Notes under the pieces: model-generated
Databases searched by the model: none
Seen by the model: only the letters and a program-made list of their open reading frames with translations
What the model was told of the DNA's origin: nothing
Translations under genes and position numbers: made by a program
Shown here: piece by piece, positions 1 to 8,291 of the stretch
Layout: the number at the start of each line of letters is the position of its first letter
How positions within the stretch are numbered: position 1 is the stretch's first letter
From: Nocardia jiangxiensis NBRC 101359
GTDB lineage: Bacteria > Actinomycetota > Actinomycetes > Mycobacteriales > Mycobacteriaceae
Assembly (NCBI RefSeq): GCF_000308615.1
Contig: NZ_BAGB01000170.1
Location: 62,001-126,000, forward strand
Direction: 5' to 3'
DNA: 64,000 nucleotides

Positions 1-1641
1 CGGCTCGATCACGCGGGTGTGCTGGTGATCGAGGGCGGGCCCGGGACCGGCAAGACCGTCGTCGCGCTGCATCGGGTCGCCTATCTGCTCTACACCCAGC
101 GCGAGCAGATCGAACGGCACGGTGTGCTGGTCGTCGGGCCCAATTCGGCGTTCCTGAACCACATCGGCCGGGTGCTGCCGTCGCTGGGCGAATCGGATGT
201 GGTGTTCACCACGACCGGCGATCTCGTGCCCGGTCTGCACGTCACCGCGCAGGACACCCCGACCGCGGCCAAACTCAAGGGTTCGCTGAAGATCCTGGAC
301 GTGCTCGTCGCCGCGATCGCCGACCGGCAACGGCTGCCGCAGGATCCGATCACGATCGAGCTGGCGGATGTGACGGTGCGGATCGACGCCGAGACCGCGC
401 AGTGGGCGATCCAGGAGGCGCGCGAGAGCGGGCTGCCGCACAACGAGGCTCGCCGGGTGTTCCGGGAGATCGTCGAATGGGTGCTCACCGAACGCGCCAT
501 CGGCCGAATCGGCAAGGGTTGGTTGACCCGTGGAGATCGCGAAGCCTGGGAGCAGTTGCGGGGTGATCTGCTCGCCGAGCTCGCGGAGAATCGCGAATAT
601 CTCGCGGCACTGGACGAACTCTGGCCGATCCTGACGCCGCGGGAACTGCTGGCATCGCTGTACAACTCGTCCGAAAGGCTGTGTGCCGCAGGCGCGGACG
701 AGTCGCTGTGGCGAGCCGACGGTGCGGCCTGGACCGTTTCGGACGTACCGCTGCTGGACGAGCTGGTCGATCTGCTCGGCTCGCACGAACCGAAGGATGA
801 TTCGTCCGAACGCGAACGTCGTGCGCAGGCCGAATATGCCTCGGGCGTACTGGATCTCATGACGGGCCGCGAGGATTCGATGGACGACGAGGACCACCTG
901 TACGCCACCGATCTGCTCTACGCCGAGGATCTCGCCGACCGGTTCATCGAACGCGATACCCGCGAACTCGCCGAACGTGCTGCGGCGGACCGTGATTGGA
1001 CCTACCGGCACGTCGTGGTCGACGAGGCGCAGGAACTGTCGGAGATGGATTGGCGGGTGCTGATGCGCCGCTGTCCCGGTCGATCGTTCACGGTGGTCGG
1101 CGATCTCGCGCAACGTCGTTCGCCCGCGGGCGCACGCTCCTGGGACGCGATGCTCGCACCGTACGTTCCGGGGCGTTGGGCGTATCGATCGCTGTCGGTG
1201 AACTACCGCACCCCGGCGGAGATAATGAGTGTGGCCGCCGCACTGCTCGCCGATTTCGCGCCCGACGTCCGGCCGCCGGAGTCGGTCCGGGCGTCCGGCG
1301 TACAGCCTTGGGCGCGGCAGGTCGATGCGGACGGATTGTCCTCGGCCATAGCGGAATTCGTTCGCGACGAGGCGGGTCGTGAGGGAACCGGTGTCGTCAT
1401 CGGACCGCCGGATGTCCCCGGAGCGGTGACGGCGTCGGACACCAAGGGCCTGGAATTCGACGCCGTGCTCGTCGTCGAGCCCGAACGGATCCTCGCCGAC
1501 GGACCTCGTGGTGCGGCCGAACTCTACGTCGCTCTCACTCGCGCCACCCAGCGGCTGGGAGTCCTGCACCGTGGACCACTGCCGCGCGCCCTGGCGGGCC
1601 TCACCGCAATGGCCGCGGCGGTCACCAGCGGGGCGATGTAG
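1..1641 (+). CDS. HelD-family UvrD-like ATPase, 5' truncated by window edge
   Basis: The frame is open from base 1, so the true start lies upstream. Seen: Walker A GGPGTGKT at about residues 12-19 of the visible part, DEAQ Walker B near residue 341, then VVGDLAQR, SVNYRT, SDTKGLEFD and ELYVALTRA. These are the superfamily 1 helicase motifs, split by a long insertion between Walker A and DEAQ. That layout is typical of HelD/HelR proteins, which use ATP to clear stalled RNA polymerase from DNA and in some actinomycetes protect it from rifampicin. The missing N-terminus would hold the coiled-coil arm that enters the polymerase secondary channel. An ordinary UvrD-type helicase is the alternative. 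It ends convergently with the P450 gene. Confidence 0.8.
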   Translation, partial: RLDHAGVLVIEGGPGTGKTVVALHRVAYLLYTQREQIERHGVLVVGPNSAFLNHIGRVLPSLGESDVVFTTTGDLVPGLHVTAQDTPTAAKLKGSLKILDVLVAAIADRQRLPQDPITIELADVTVRIDAETAQWAIQEARESGLPHNEARRVFREIVEWVLTERAIGRIGKGWLTRGDREAWEQLRGDLLAELAENREYLAALDELWPILTPRELLASLYNSSERLCAAGADESLWRADGAAWTVSDVPLLDELVDLLGSHEPKDDSSERERRAQAEYASGVLDLMTGREDSMDDEDHLYATDLLYAEDLADRFIERDTRELAERAAADRDWTYRHVVVDEAQELSEMDWRVLMRRCPGRSFTVVGDLAQRRSPAGARSWDAMLAPYVPGRWAYRSLSVNYRTPAEIMSVAAALLADFAPDVRPPESVRASGVQPWARQVDADGLSSAIAEFVRDEAGREGTGVVIGPPDVPGAVTASDTKGLEFDAVLVVEPERILADGPRGAAELYVALTRATQRLGVLHRGPLPRALAGLTAMAAAVTSGAM

Positions 1642-1649
1642 CGCCGACG

Positions 1650-1688
1650 GCCGACCTTCGCCGGGCGCGGAACTCGGCGGAGGTCGGC
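1650..1688. terminator. Hairpin between convergent genes
   Basis: GCCGACCT at 1650-1657 is perfectly complementary to AGGTCGGC at 1681-1688. The 23-base loop can fold further (CCG/CGG). It lies between the stops of the HelD-like and P450 genes, so a bidirectional terminator role is inferred. No clear U-tract is seen. Confidence 0.45.
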
Positions 1689-1734
1689 TTCGGTCGCATT
1701 CCGGTGCACCGAGGTCGGGCTGAGCGGCGGATCC

Positions 1735-3078
1735 TCAGTTGCGTCTGAAGGTGATGGGCAGGCCGTCGCTGGGGAACGGCAGGGAGTGGTAGTCGATGGG
1801 CGCGACGTAGCCGGGATCGACGCTCCAGTGATAGTCGCGCAGCAGCCGGTGCATGATCGACTTCACTTCCAGCCCACCGAAATGCATGCCGAGACATTTG
1901 TGTGCGCCGCCGCCGAAGGGCTCCCAGGCGAAGCGGTGTGATTTGTCCTCGCGGCGTTCGGGGCCGAAGCGGTCGGGATCGAAAGTGTGCGGATCGGACC
2001 AGTACTGCGACATGAGGTGGGTGAACTGGATCCCGATCACCACGTCGGTGCCGGCCGGGATTCGAACCCCTTGGATCACAGTGTCTTTCACCGCATGACG
2101 GACCAGGACCGGGACGGGTGCGCGCAGTCGCAATGCCTCGCGCATGACCAGATCGATGGACTCCAGACCCTCGAGTTCGGTCATCGACGGAGCCGGGCCC
2201 AGTGCCCGCGCCTCGGCGCGGCAACGCTCCTGCCACTGCGGATGCTGGCCCAGATACTGCAGGATCGTGGAGGTGGTGATGGTGGAGGTGTCGTGCGCGG
2301 CCATCATCAGGAAGATCATGTGGTTCACCACGTCGTCGTCGGTGAACCGGGCGCCGTCCTCGTCCTCGATATGGCACAGCACCGAGAAGATGTCGTCGGT
2401 CTGCTCGGCTCGCCTGGCCGGCAGATAGTGCCGCAGGAAATCCTCGAGCACCTTGCGACCGCGATAGGCTCTGCCCCAGCGCGTGAACGGCACGTTGCCG
2501 CGCACGATCCCGGTGGCGGCCTGCACGCAGGCGATGAACGCCTTGTTGACGCGCTCCATCTCGGCCGGGCCGGTATCGGCGGCGCCGCCCATGAACAGAT
2601 CCGCGGCGATGTCGAGGGTCAGCTGCTTGAGCTTCCAGTACGACGGGAAGGCTTCGCCCGCGTCCCAGTGCGCCACACCCTTTTCGATGGCCGGGTGCAA
2701 GCGCTCGGTGTATGTCTGGAGCCGAGGACGGGTGAACGCCTGCTGCAAAATCCGGCGATGCCGCTTGTGCTCGTCGAAATCGATGAGCATGAGCCCGCCG
2801 TGGAAGAAGGGGCCGACCAGCCGCGACCAGGCAGGCCCGTTGGCCAGCGCGCCGTCCTTGTTCGTCAATGCCGCACCGCATGCGTCAGGGCCGAGCAGCA
2901 GCGCCGATGTTCGCCCGAGTGAGTACATCGGTGCGACCTGCCCGTAGTGATCCCATTCGCGTTGGAATACGGCCAGTGGATCTTTGGTGTACTCCAGCAG
3001 CGTCCCGATCACCGGTAGGCCGCGGTCCTCGCGGCGCAGGGTCGGGATCGGTCTGGTCTCCAGCGTGCCGGCTGTCAT
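1735..3078 (-). CDS. Cytochrome P450
   Basis: A 447-residue soluble bacterial-type P450, a normal family length. Seen: I-helix oxygen-activation segment AAHDTST, K-helix ExxR in EALRLR, and the haem-binding loop FGGGAHKCLG with the thiolate Cys near residue 394. The enzyme should bind haem b and mono-oxygenate a small lipophilic substrate with electrons from a ferredoxin and reductase. No redox partner is encoded beside it. The substrate cannot be read from sequence. A TetR regulator starts about 100 bases upstream on the opposite strand, so substrate-induced control is likely. Confidence 0.92.
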   Translation of the reverse strand: MTAGTLETRPIPTLRREDRGLPVIGTLLEYTKDPLAVFQREWDHYGQVAPMYSLGRTSALLLGPDACGAALTNKDGALANGPAWSRLVGPFFHGGLMLIDFDEHKRHRRILQQAFTRPRLQTYTERLHPAIEKGVAHWDAGEAFPSYWKLKQLTLDIAADLFMGGAADTGPAEMERVNKAFIACVQAATGIVRGNVPFTRWGRAYRGRKVLEDFLRHYLPARRAEQTDDIFSVLCHIEDEDGARFTDDDVVNHMIFLMMAAHDTSTITTSTILQYLGQHPQWQERCRAEARALGPAPSMTELEGLESIDLVMREALRLRAPVPVLVRHAVKDTVIQGVRIPAGTDVVIGIQFTHLMSQYWSDPHTFDPDRFGPERREDKSHRFAWEPFGGGAHKCLGMHFGGLEVKSIMHRLLRDYHWSVDPGYVAPIDYHSLPFPSDGLPITFRRN

Positions 3079-3124
3079 CAGGATTCCTCAGCTTTCTGTG
3101 ATGCTGCTCACGCATAGCCTGATT

Positions 3125-3140
3125 CAGGAAGGATGTCCTG
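3125..3140. promoter_or_regulatory. Possible TetR operator in P450/TetR divergent gap
   Basis: CAGGA (3125-3129) and TCCTG (3136-3140) form a short inverted repeat with a 6-base spacer, between the divergent P450 and TetR starts. Position is right for an operator, but the arms are short. Confidence 0.25.
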
Positions 3141-3180
3141 TCAACCTTGGCGTTCGTTTTCGCTGTGGCATGCTGAGGCC

Positions 3181-3792
3181 ATGGCCGTGCAGTCAGGGGT
3201 CTATCGCGGAGCCACCGCCGCCGAGCGCGCGACCGAGCGTCGATCGCGCCTGCTCGAGGCGGGGTTGACGGTGTGGGCCGATCCGTCGAGCCGGACCACG
3301 ATGACCGCGGTCTGTGCTGCGGCCGGGCTGAGCGAGCGCTACTTCTACGAAAGTTTCACCGGACTCGACGCGTTGCTCGAAGCGGTGCTGAACGAGATCG
3401 CGGTCGAAATCGAGGAGATCAGTCGCAGCGCCGCGGACGCCGCCGGGGAGGATCCGGAAGCTCGCATGCGAGCCTCGATCTCCGCGTTCGTGCAGCTGCT
3501 GGTCGCGGACCCGCGCAAGGGGCGGGTCGCCATCGTCGAATCGGTGGCGGTACCCGAATTGCGCCGCAGGCGTACCGAATTGCTGCGTCACCTGGCCCAC
3601 GAATCGGCGGTCGACGTGCGCTCCTGGATCGGCGACTCGGGGCGCAGCCGGATCGCCGACGAAACCTCCGGTCTGCTGTTCATCGGCGGAATGGCCGAAC
3701 TGATCACCGCCTGGCTGGACGGTGCGATCGAGGCGACTCCCGAGGAGATCGTCGAGGCCGCCTGCCGTGCGCTGTTCGGTCTGTATCGGTGA
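3181..3792 (+). CDS. TetR-family regulator (P450-linked)
   Basis: 203 residues from the ATG at 3181, chosen because the protein then begins MAVQSGVYRG, a normal TetR lead-in; an in-frame start at 3133 would add 16 unlikely residues. The helix-turn-helix is visible at about residues 25-60 (TMTAVCAAAGLSERYFYESF), followed by a helical ligand-binding C-terminal half. It is divergent from the P450 gene and most simply represses it. The ligand is unknown. Confidence 0.85.
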   Translation: MAVQSGVYRGATAAERATERRSRLLEAGLTVWADPSSRTTMTAVCAAAGLSERYFYESFTGLDALLEAVLNEIAVEIEEISRSAADAAGEDPEARMRASISAFVQLLVADPRKGRVAIVESVAVPELRRRRTELLRHLAHESAVDVRSWIGDSGRSRIADETSGLLFIGGMAELITAWLDGAIEATPEEIVEAACRALFGLYR

Positions 3793-3892
3793 ATCGACCG
3801 GCACGATCGCTGGAGCATCAGGGCGGGGGTCGTGTGCTGGGCCTGCGTGTGCCGCCTGACAGAATGGCGGTCCGGCCAGCACATATGAAGGG

Positions 3893-4894
3893 ATGTTCAG
3901 GGTGGATCTGCCTGTCGAACTCGTCCGAGGGCTCGAACGGGCATGTGCGGGAGTTCCCGAGCGGCAGTTGGCCGTCTCGGTCGATCGGTTGATCTCGCGA
4001 TACCGGGATCCCCGCCCCGCCGCGACGCCGATCCTCGGTTCGCCTGCCGATGTGACGGCCTACGCGGCTTACCGCATGCCCGCGACCTGGGCGGCGGTTC
4101 GCAACGCGCTCGGGCAGTTCCACCGGCTCGCACCGGACTTCCAGCCGCGGTCCTTCCTCGATATCGGTGGCGGCACCGGCGCGGCGCTGTGGGCGTCGGC
4201 GGATGCATTTCCCTCGTTGACCGAGGCCGTCGTGCTGGATCAGGTGGACGAGGCGCTGCAACTCGGACGACGTCTCGCCGCCGGGGCGGCCGAGGCCGTG
4301 GTCCGTTCCGCGGTCTGGCGTCTGGGCATGGTCACGGACCTGCGGACTTCGGACCGGGTGGATCTGGCCGCCGTTTCCTATGTGCTGAGCGAACTGTCGG
4401 ACACGGATCAGGCGGCGGTGGTCGCACAGGCGTCCGAGGCCGCGGAGGTCGTACTCGTCATCGAGCCGGGAACCCCCGACGGCCACCGCCGAATCCTCGC
4501 CGCCCGAGAATCTCTGATGACCGCCGGCCTCACGATCGTCGCCCCCTGCCCCCACCAGACGCCCTGCCCGCTCGCCGAGGGCTCCGACTGGTGCCACTTC
4601 AGCGCCCGCATCAACCGAACCTCCTTGCACCGCAGGCTCAAAGGCGCCGAACTGAGCCACGAGGACGAGAAATTCTCCTACGTCATCGCCTCCCGCACCC
4701 CGCACCTCCAGGCTCGCGGCCGCATCCTCCGGCATCCCCTCAAGCGCAAGGGGTTGGTCACGCTTCAGGTCTGCACTGCCGAGGAGGGCGTCGTCCCGAC
4801 GCTCGTCTCCAAGAGGCAGGGCGAAACGTACCGCCGCGCACGGGATGTGCAGTGGGGCGACGCGTGGCCGCCTGGTTCTTCGATCGTTTCCTGA
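3893..4894 (+). CDS. Rsm22-like small-subunit ribosomal/methyltransferase-fold protein
   Basis: 333 residues from ATG 3893. A GTG at 3902 is an alternative start, better spaced (9 bases) from GAAGGG at 3887-3892. Seen: SAM-binding-like FLDIGGGTG at residues 88-96, an acidic strand end, and four conserved-looking cysteines, C219 and C225 (CPHQTPC), C234 (DWCHF) and C294. This matches Rsm22 (mitochondrial small-subunit assembly factor) and its bacterial homologues, which pair a Rossmann methyltransferase fold with an iron-sulfur-type Cys set. The bacterial role is poorly defined; ribosome assembly is inferred. It stands alone, with a basic C-terminal tail. Confidence 0.8.
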   Translation: MFRVDLPVELVRGLERACAGVPERQLAVSVDRLISRYRDPRPAATPILGSPADVTAYAAYRMPATWAAVRNALGQFHRLAPDFQPRSFLDIGGGTGAALWASADAFPSLTEAVVLDQVDEALQLGRRLAAGAAEAVVRSAVWRLGMVTDLRTSDRVDLAAVSYVLSELSDTDQAAVVAQASEAAEVVLVIEPGTPDGHRRILAARESLMTAGLTIVAPCPHQTPCPLAEGSDWCHFSARINRTSLHRRLKGAELSHEDEKFSYVIASRTPHLQARGRILRHPLKRKGLVTLQVCTAEEGVVPTLVSKRQGETYRRARDVQWGDAWPPGSSIVS

Positions 4895-5041
4895 CGAACG
4901 TGATCTGTCCGATAGATTTGTGTAGCAGAGGTTTCCGCGCGACCGGTGTGGCAAATTCATCGCTGCATCGTGGCATGACCTGGTCTGCAAGATAATTCGA
5001 CGGAAGAAGACTCTTTGCGGGTGAGATGGAAGCTCGTTGGA

Positions 5042-5072
5042 TCCGTTGCCGGCTGCCGTAGCAGGCAACGGA
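5042..5072 (+). other. Long hairpin upstream of small ORF
   Basis: TCCGTTGCC (5042-5050) pairs perfectly with GGCAACGGA (5064-5072). The 13-base loop can extend the stem through GCT/AGC. It ends about 30 bases before the ATG at 5103 and is followed by G-rich sequence rather than a T-run. It could be a 5' UTR structure or a terminator for the gene ending at 4894. The rest of 4895-5102 shows nothing else. Confidence 0.4.
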
Positions 5073-5102
5073 CGGGGGAAGATTTCTCGAGGGGGATTCG
5101 AG

Positions 5103-5405
5103 ATGAGATATGGTTTCGATCTGGCCGTGAGCGGCAGAGGCGGGCGGCCGACCGGGTATTCGTACCTCGCTCAGGAGTTGGCTTCGCTGGCTCGGTCCGG
5201 TGGTTTCGACAATCGGCCGGTGCTGGATGATGCCGATGTCTACTGTGACGCGGTGGTGGATCTCAGCGCATTCATGGGATCAGGTGGGTCGGACAGGTCC
5301 GCAGCACGGGAAGTCACCGAGTCCGTCGAGCCGGAATCAACTACGCCACATAGTGAGACGATTCACTGGGTGCCGGGCGGCGACTCGAAGAGAACCGAGT
5401 CGTAG
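5103..5405 (+). CDS. Small hypothetical protein
   Basis: 100 residues from ATG 5103, chosen because GAGGGGGA at 5090-5097 is a strong ribosome-binding site; the frame could begin at 5037 without one. The product starts MRYGFDLAVSG, is acidic, and has no signal peptide, membrane segment or motif I recognise. Codon third positions are less GC-biased toward the 3' end, so the C-terminus may be degraded or the ORF may be spurious. No function is proposed. Confidence 0.4.
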   Translation: MRYGFDLAVSGRGGRPTGYSYLAQELASLARSGGFDNRPVLDDADVYCDAVVDLSAFMGSGGSDRSAAREVTESVEPESTTPHSETIHWVPGGDSKRTES

Positions 5406-5427
5406 CTTCGCCGAATTCACACGTCGG

Positions 5428-6840
5428 TCATTTCGTTCCGCGTTGGTTTCGAAGTATGTGGGGGAGAAGGCATTTGGGGGAGCGGTGGCGGAGGGCTCCG
5501 CGCCAGACGCCGAGGGCGTAGGCGGCATCGTCCAGACGGTGGGCCAGGAGGTGGGTTGCGGGGTTTCCGGACGGGGTGTGGGAGCGGTATTCGGTGATGG
5601 TGTCGATGACGATCGCGGCGGTGGTGGCGCGGCGGGCTCGGCGGGAGAACGGCAGGGCGAGAAGGGTTATCGGAAGCCAGTGGCGTAGGAGAAGGGCCGA
5701 GGTCTGGCGGAGGGTGTCGGTGGCGGCGCGAGTGGTGAGTTCGGCATGTAGCCGTGGCGGTGCCTCGACGCTGCGTAGGCGGTGGTGGATGTGCCTGGCA
5801 TGGGCTAGGAATGCGATGGCCGAGAGCCTTGTGGCCCAACGGTTTTGCAGGAGAAGTCCGGCAGCGGCGAGGGCGAGGGCGGGAGGTAGAACCGCCGGTG
5901 CGACCTGTTCGCCGTGACGGTCGGCGAGGGGGGCAGCGCTGGTTCCGTAGAGATACTTTCGGGTGAGCCAGGGGCCCGGGGTGCGGCGGTGTTCGTGCCG
6001 GACGGTCACGTCGGCGACATAGCGTACGAGTGAGCCGTTGCGAGTCAGACGCCAGATGAGATCCACGTCCTCGCCGACGCGCATGGATTCGTCGAAGCCG
6101 GAACCGAGCGCGTCCACGCGAGCGAGCAGACAGGCCGCGGGCACCCAGCCGACGCGGGAAAGCGGTTGTACGACAGCGGAGGTGGGGCCCAGGTCCAGTG
6201 AGGAACGGGTGTTCTCGTAGCGGGTGATCCAGTTCGCGTCGGAATCCTCCAGGCCGAGGATGCGTGGGGCGACCGCTACGACACGCGGGTCGGCGAACTG
6301 GGTCAGCAGGCGTTGCAGTTCGTCGGCGGACAGTACCGTGTCCGCATCGCAGAATGCTACGAAAGGTGTTGTCACCGTCCGTAAACCGATATTTCGCGCG
6401 GCGGCGGGACCGGCGTTGACTTCCAGTCGCACGAGTGTGGCGTCGAACTCCTTCGTGACCTCGGCATGGGCGAGCGGATCCGGTGAGGCGTCGTCGACCA
6501 CCACGACCCGCACGCCGGTGAGGCCCGCCAGCAGCCGTCGGAGGGGGTCGGGCGAATCATGTACCGGCACAACGACGGTGAGCCGATCGAGCAGCACCGA
6601 ATCACCGGCCGAGGCGATCTGCGCGAGCCCGAGTCCGAGCAGTGAACCGGCCAGGCTCGCCGTCACCGCGTCGGAAACGGTGAATTCGCCTGTGTCACCG
6701 AGGATTGCGGCGGCAGCTGGACGTAGTTTCAACAGCCTGGTAGGGCTGCCGCCGAACAGCAGCCGACCCTCGGCGAATCTGCGGACGGTCGCACCGAGCC
6801 GGATGACGGTGCCCACGGCGAGCCCGGACGAGCCGCTCAC
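5428..6840 (-). CDS. mftF: Mycofactocin glycosyltransferase MftF
   Basis: 470 residues from the GTG at 6840, which overlaps the stop of the upstream SDR by GTGA; the longer open frame upstream only shadows that gene. Seen: GT-A family 2 features LTVVVPVHDSP, VVDDASPD, AARNIGL, the FCDADT metal/nucleotide-binding acidic motif and GEDVDLIWRL. C-terminal hydrophobic stretches suggest membrane association. In mycobacteria MftF adds beta-1,4-linked glucose units to the mycofactocin redox cofactor. It is the last gene of the mft operon here. Confidence 0.93.
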   Translation of the reverse strand: MSGSSGLAVGTVIRLGATVRRFAEGRLLFGGSPTRLLKLRPAAAAILGDTGEFTVSDAVTASLAGSLLGLGLAQIASAGDSVLLDRLTVVVPVHDSPDPLRRLLAGLTGVRVVVVDDASPDPLAHAEVTKEFDATLVRLEVNAGPAAARNIGLRTVTTPFVAFCDADTVLSADELQRLLTQFADPRVVAVAPRILGLEDSDANWITRYENTRSSLDLGPTSAVVQPLSRVGWVPAACLLARVDALGSGFDESMRVGEDVDLIWRLTRNGSLVRYVADVTVRHEHRRTPGPWLTRKYLYGTSAAPLADRHGEQVAPAVLPPALALAAAGLLLQNRWATRLSAIAFLAHARHIHHRLRSVEAPPRLHAELTTRAATDTLRQTSALLLRHWLPITLLALPFSRRARRATTAAIVIDTITEYRSHTPSGNPATHLLAHRLDDAAYALGVWRGALRHRSPKCLLPHILRNQRGTK

Positions 6841-7649
6841 GTGCCGAAGCCTCCCTCGGCCCGCACCACCGACCCGTTCAGCACCGCACCCTCCGCCGAA
6901 CAGCAGAAGACGATGGTCGCGGCGATCTCCTCGGGTTCGAGTACCCGCCGAAGACCTTGGTGCGCGGCGAGTTCGGCCGGATCGTCGATGTCGTCGTAGA
7001 GGGCGGCGGTGGCGGTGAGCATTTCGGTGCGGGTCGCGCCGGGCGATACCGCGACCGCCGACATTCCGGTGCCGACCAGATCGGCCGACAGGCCCCGCAC
7101 GATCCCGATGACGGCGTGCTTGCTCGCCGCGTACCCGGCCAGGTGGAACAGACCCCGCTCGCCCGCCGCCGAGGCGACCGCCACGAATCGGCAGCCGGCG
7201 GGATCCGGCCCGGCCAACATGACCGGAACCGTCGCGGCGGCGGTATTCCACACGCCCATCGCGTTCACCTCGAGCATCGCCCGCACATCGGATTCGGTTG
7301 TCTCCCACTGCGGTTGACCACCGGCGATGATCCCGGCCGCGGCGACGGCCGCATCGAGCCGCCCGAATCGAGACAGCGTCTGCTCGACCGCGTCCCGAAG
7401 TTGTTCGGGCTCACGCACATCGCACACCACCGGCAGAATCCGATCCGGATCCGTCGCCGCCACCGCGGTCAGTTCCGCCGGGGAGGCCAGCGAATACCGC
7501 ACCCCGGACGAAGCCGGTCCGGACCCGCAGGCATCGACCGCGGTCACGTGGTAACCCCGGCGCACCATCTCGCGCACGGTGGCCGCGCCGACGCCGCGTG
7601 CGGCGCCGGTCACGAAGGCGACCCGCCCGGGGCGTTCATCCAAGCTCAT
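6837..7649 (-). CDS. Mycofactocin-cluster SDR oxidoreductase
   Basis: 270 residues from the ATG at 7649, which overlaps the mftE 3' end by 14 bases. Seen: NAD-binding TGAARGVGAAT near residue 16, the AAAGI strand, and the catalytic Ser...YxxxK (YAASK). It belongs to the short-chain dehydrogenases found inside mft clusters, some of which carry a tightly bound NAD that exchanges hydride with mycofactocin instead of free NAD. Substrate is probably an alcohol or carbonyl but unknown. Position between mftE and mftF supports the assignment to the mycofactocin system. Confidence 0.88.
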   Translation of the reverse strand: MSLDERPGRVAFVTGAARGVGAATVREMVRRGYHVTAVDACGSGPASSGVRYSLASPAELTAVAATDPDRILPVVCDVREPEQLRDAVEQTLSRFGRLDAAVAAAGIIAGGQPQWETTESDVRAMLEVNAMGVWNTAAATVPVMLAGPDPAGCRFVAVASAAGERGLFHLAGYAASKHAVIGIVRGLSADLVGTGMSAVAVSPGATRTEMLTATAALYDDIDDPAELAAHQGLRRVLEPEEIAATIVFCCSAEGAVLNGSVVRAEGGFGT

Positions 7650-8289
7650 CGACAATCCTCTGCACCATCCGATCGACCAGTCCCGCACCCGCCCGCGCAC
7701 TCGCACCGGCCGGATCGCCGAGTACGCCGTTGGGTGATACCGCACGAACCCCGTTGCGCCGCAGGCGATCCATCAGCTCGGGGAGCGGCTCGACATTCCC
7801 TGCGGCGGCCTTGTCCAGCGCGACGTCGCCGGGGGAGAGGTACAGCATGATCGAGGTCTCGGTATATCCGGCGTGCGCGTCACCGGCCGCCGCGCACGGT
7901 AGCCAGCGCGCGTTGTGTCCTTCCGCGCCAAGGGTTTCCACGGCCGCGCGCAGCGCCGCGACATTGCCGCCGTGTCCGTTGACGAACACGACCTCACCCG
8001 CCCACAGGGCCAGCGAGCGGGTGAGTTCGACGATCATCTCGGTCAGGACGGTCGTCCCGACCGAGAACACCCCGGGAAACCCCTGATGCTCGCCGCTCGC
8101 GCCGAACGCGACCGCCGGAGCCACCCAACTGCCGGTCCGCTCGCCCACCCGCTGCGCGACCGCGGTCGCGATGACGGTGTCGGTGGACAGTGGCAGGTGC
8201 GGGCCGTGCTGCTCGGTCGCGCCGACCGGCACGAGCACCCTCGGGCGCTCGGGCAGGTCCGGATAGCGTGCGGCGGCGAGCGCAGGCAT
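7636..8289 (-). CDS. mftE: Mycofactocin precursor peptide peptidase MftE
   Basis: 217 residues from ATG 8289, two bases after the mftD stop. It is a creatininase-family metalloenzyme: VGATEQHGPHLPLSTD, GEHQGFPG and the NGHGGN loop carry the Glu, His and Asp metal ligands. MftE cleaves the MftC-modified precursor to release the C-terminal Val-Tyr-derived AHDP, the core of mycofactocin. Length is normal for the family, and the position between mftD and the SDR is standard. Confidence 0.93.
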   Translation of the reverse strand: MPALAAARYPDLPERPRVLVPVGATEQHGPHLPLSTDTVIATAVAQRVGERTGSWVAPAVAFGASGEHQGFPGVFSVGTTVLTEMIVELTRSLALWAGEVVFVNGHGGNVAALRAAVETLGAEGHNARWLPCAAAGDAHAGYTETSIMLYLSPGDVALDKAAAGNVEPLPELMDRLRRNGVRAVSPNGVLGDPAGASARAGAGLVDRMVQRIVDELG

Positions 8290-8291
8290 CC

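Noticed and set aside
5200..5688. Plus-strand frame overlapping the small ORF and mftF end
   Set aside because: Composition nonsense, overlaps conserved mftF coding sequence.
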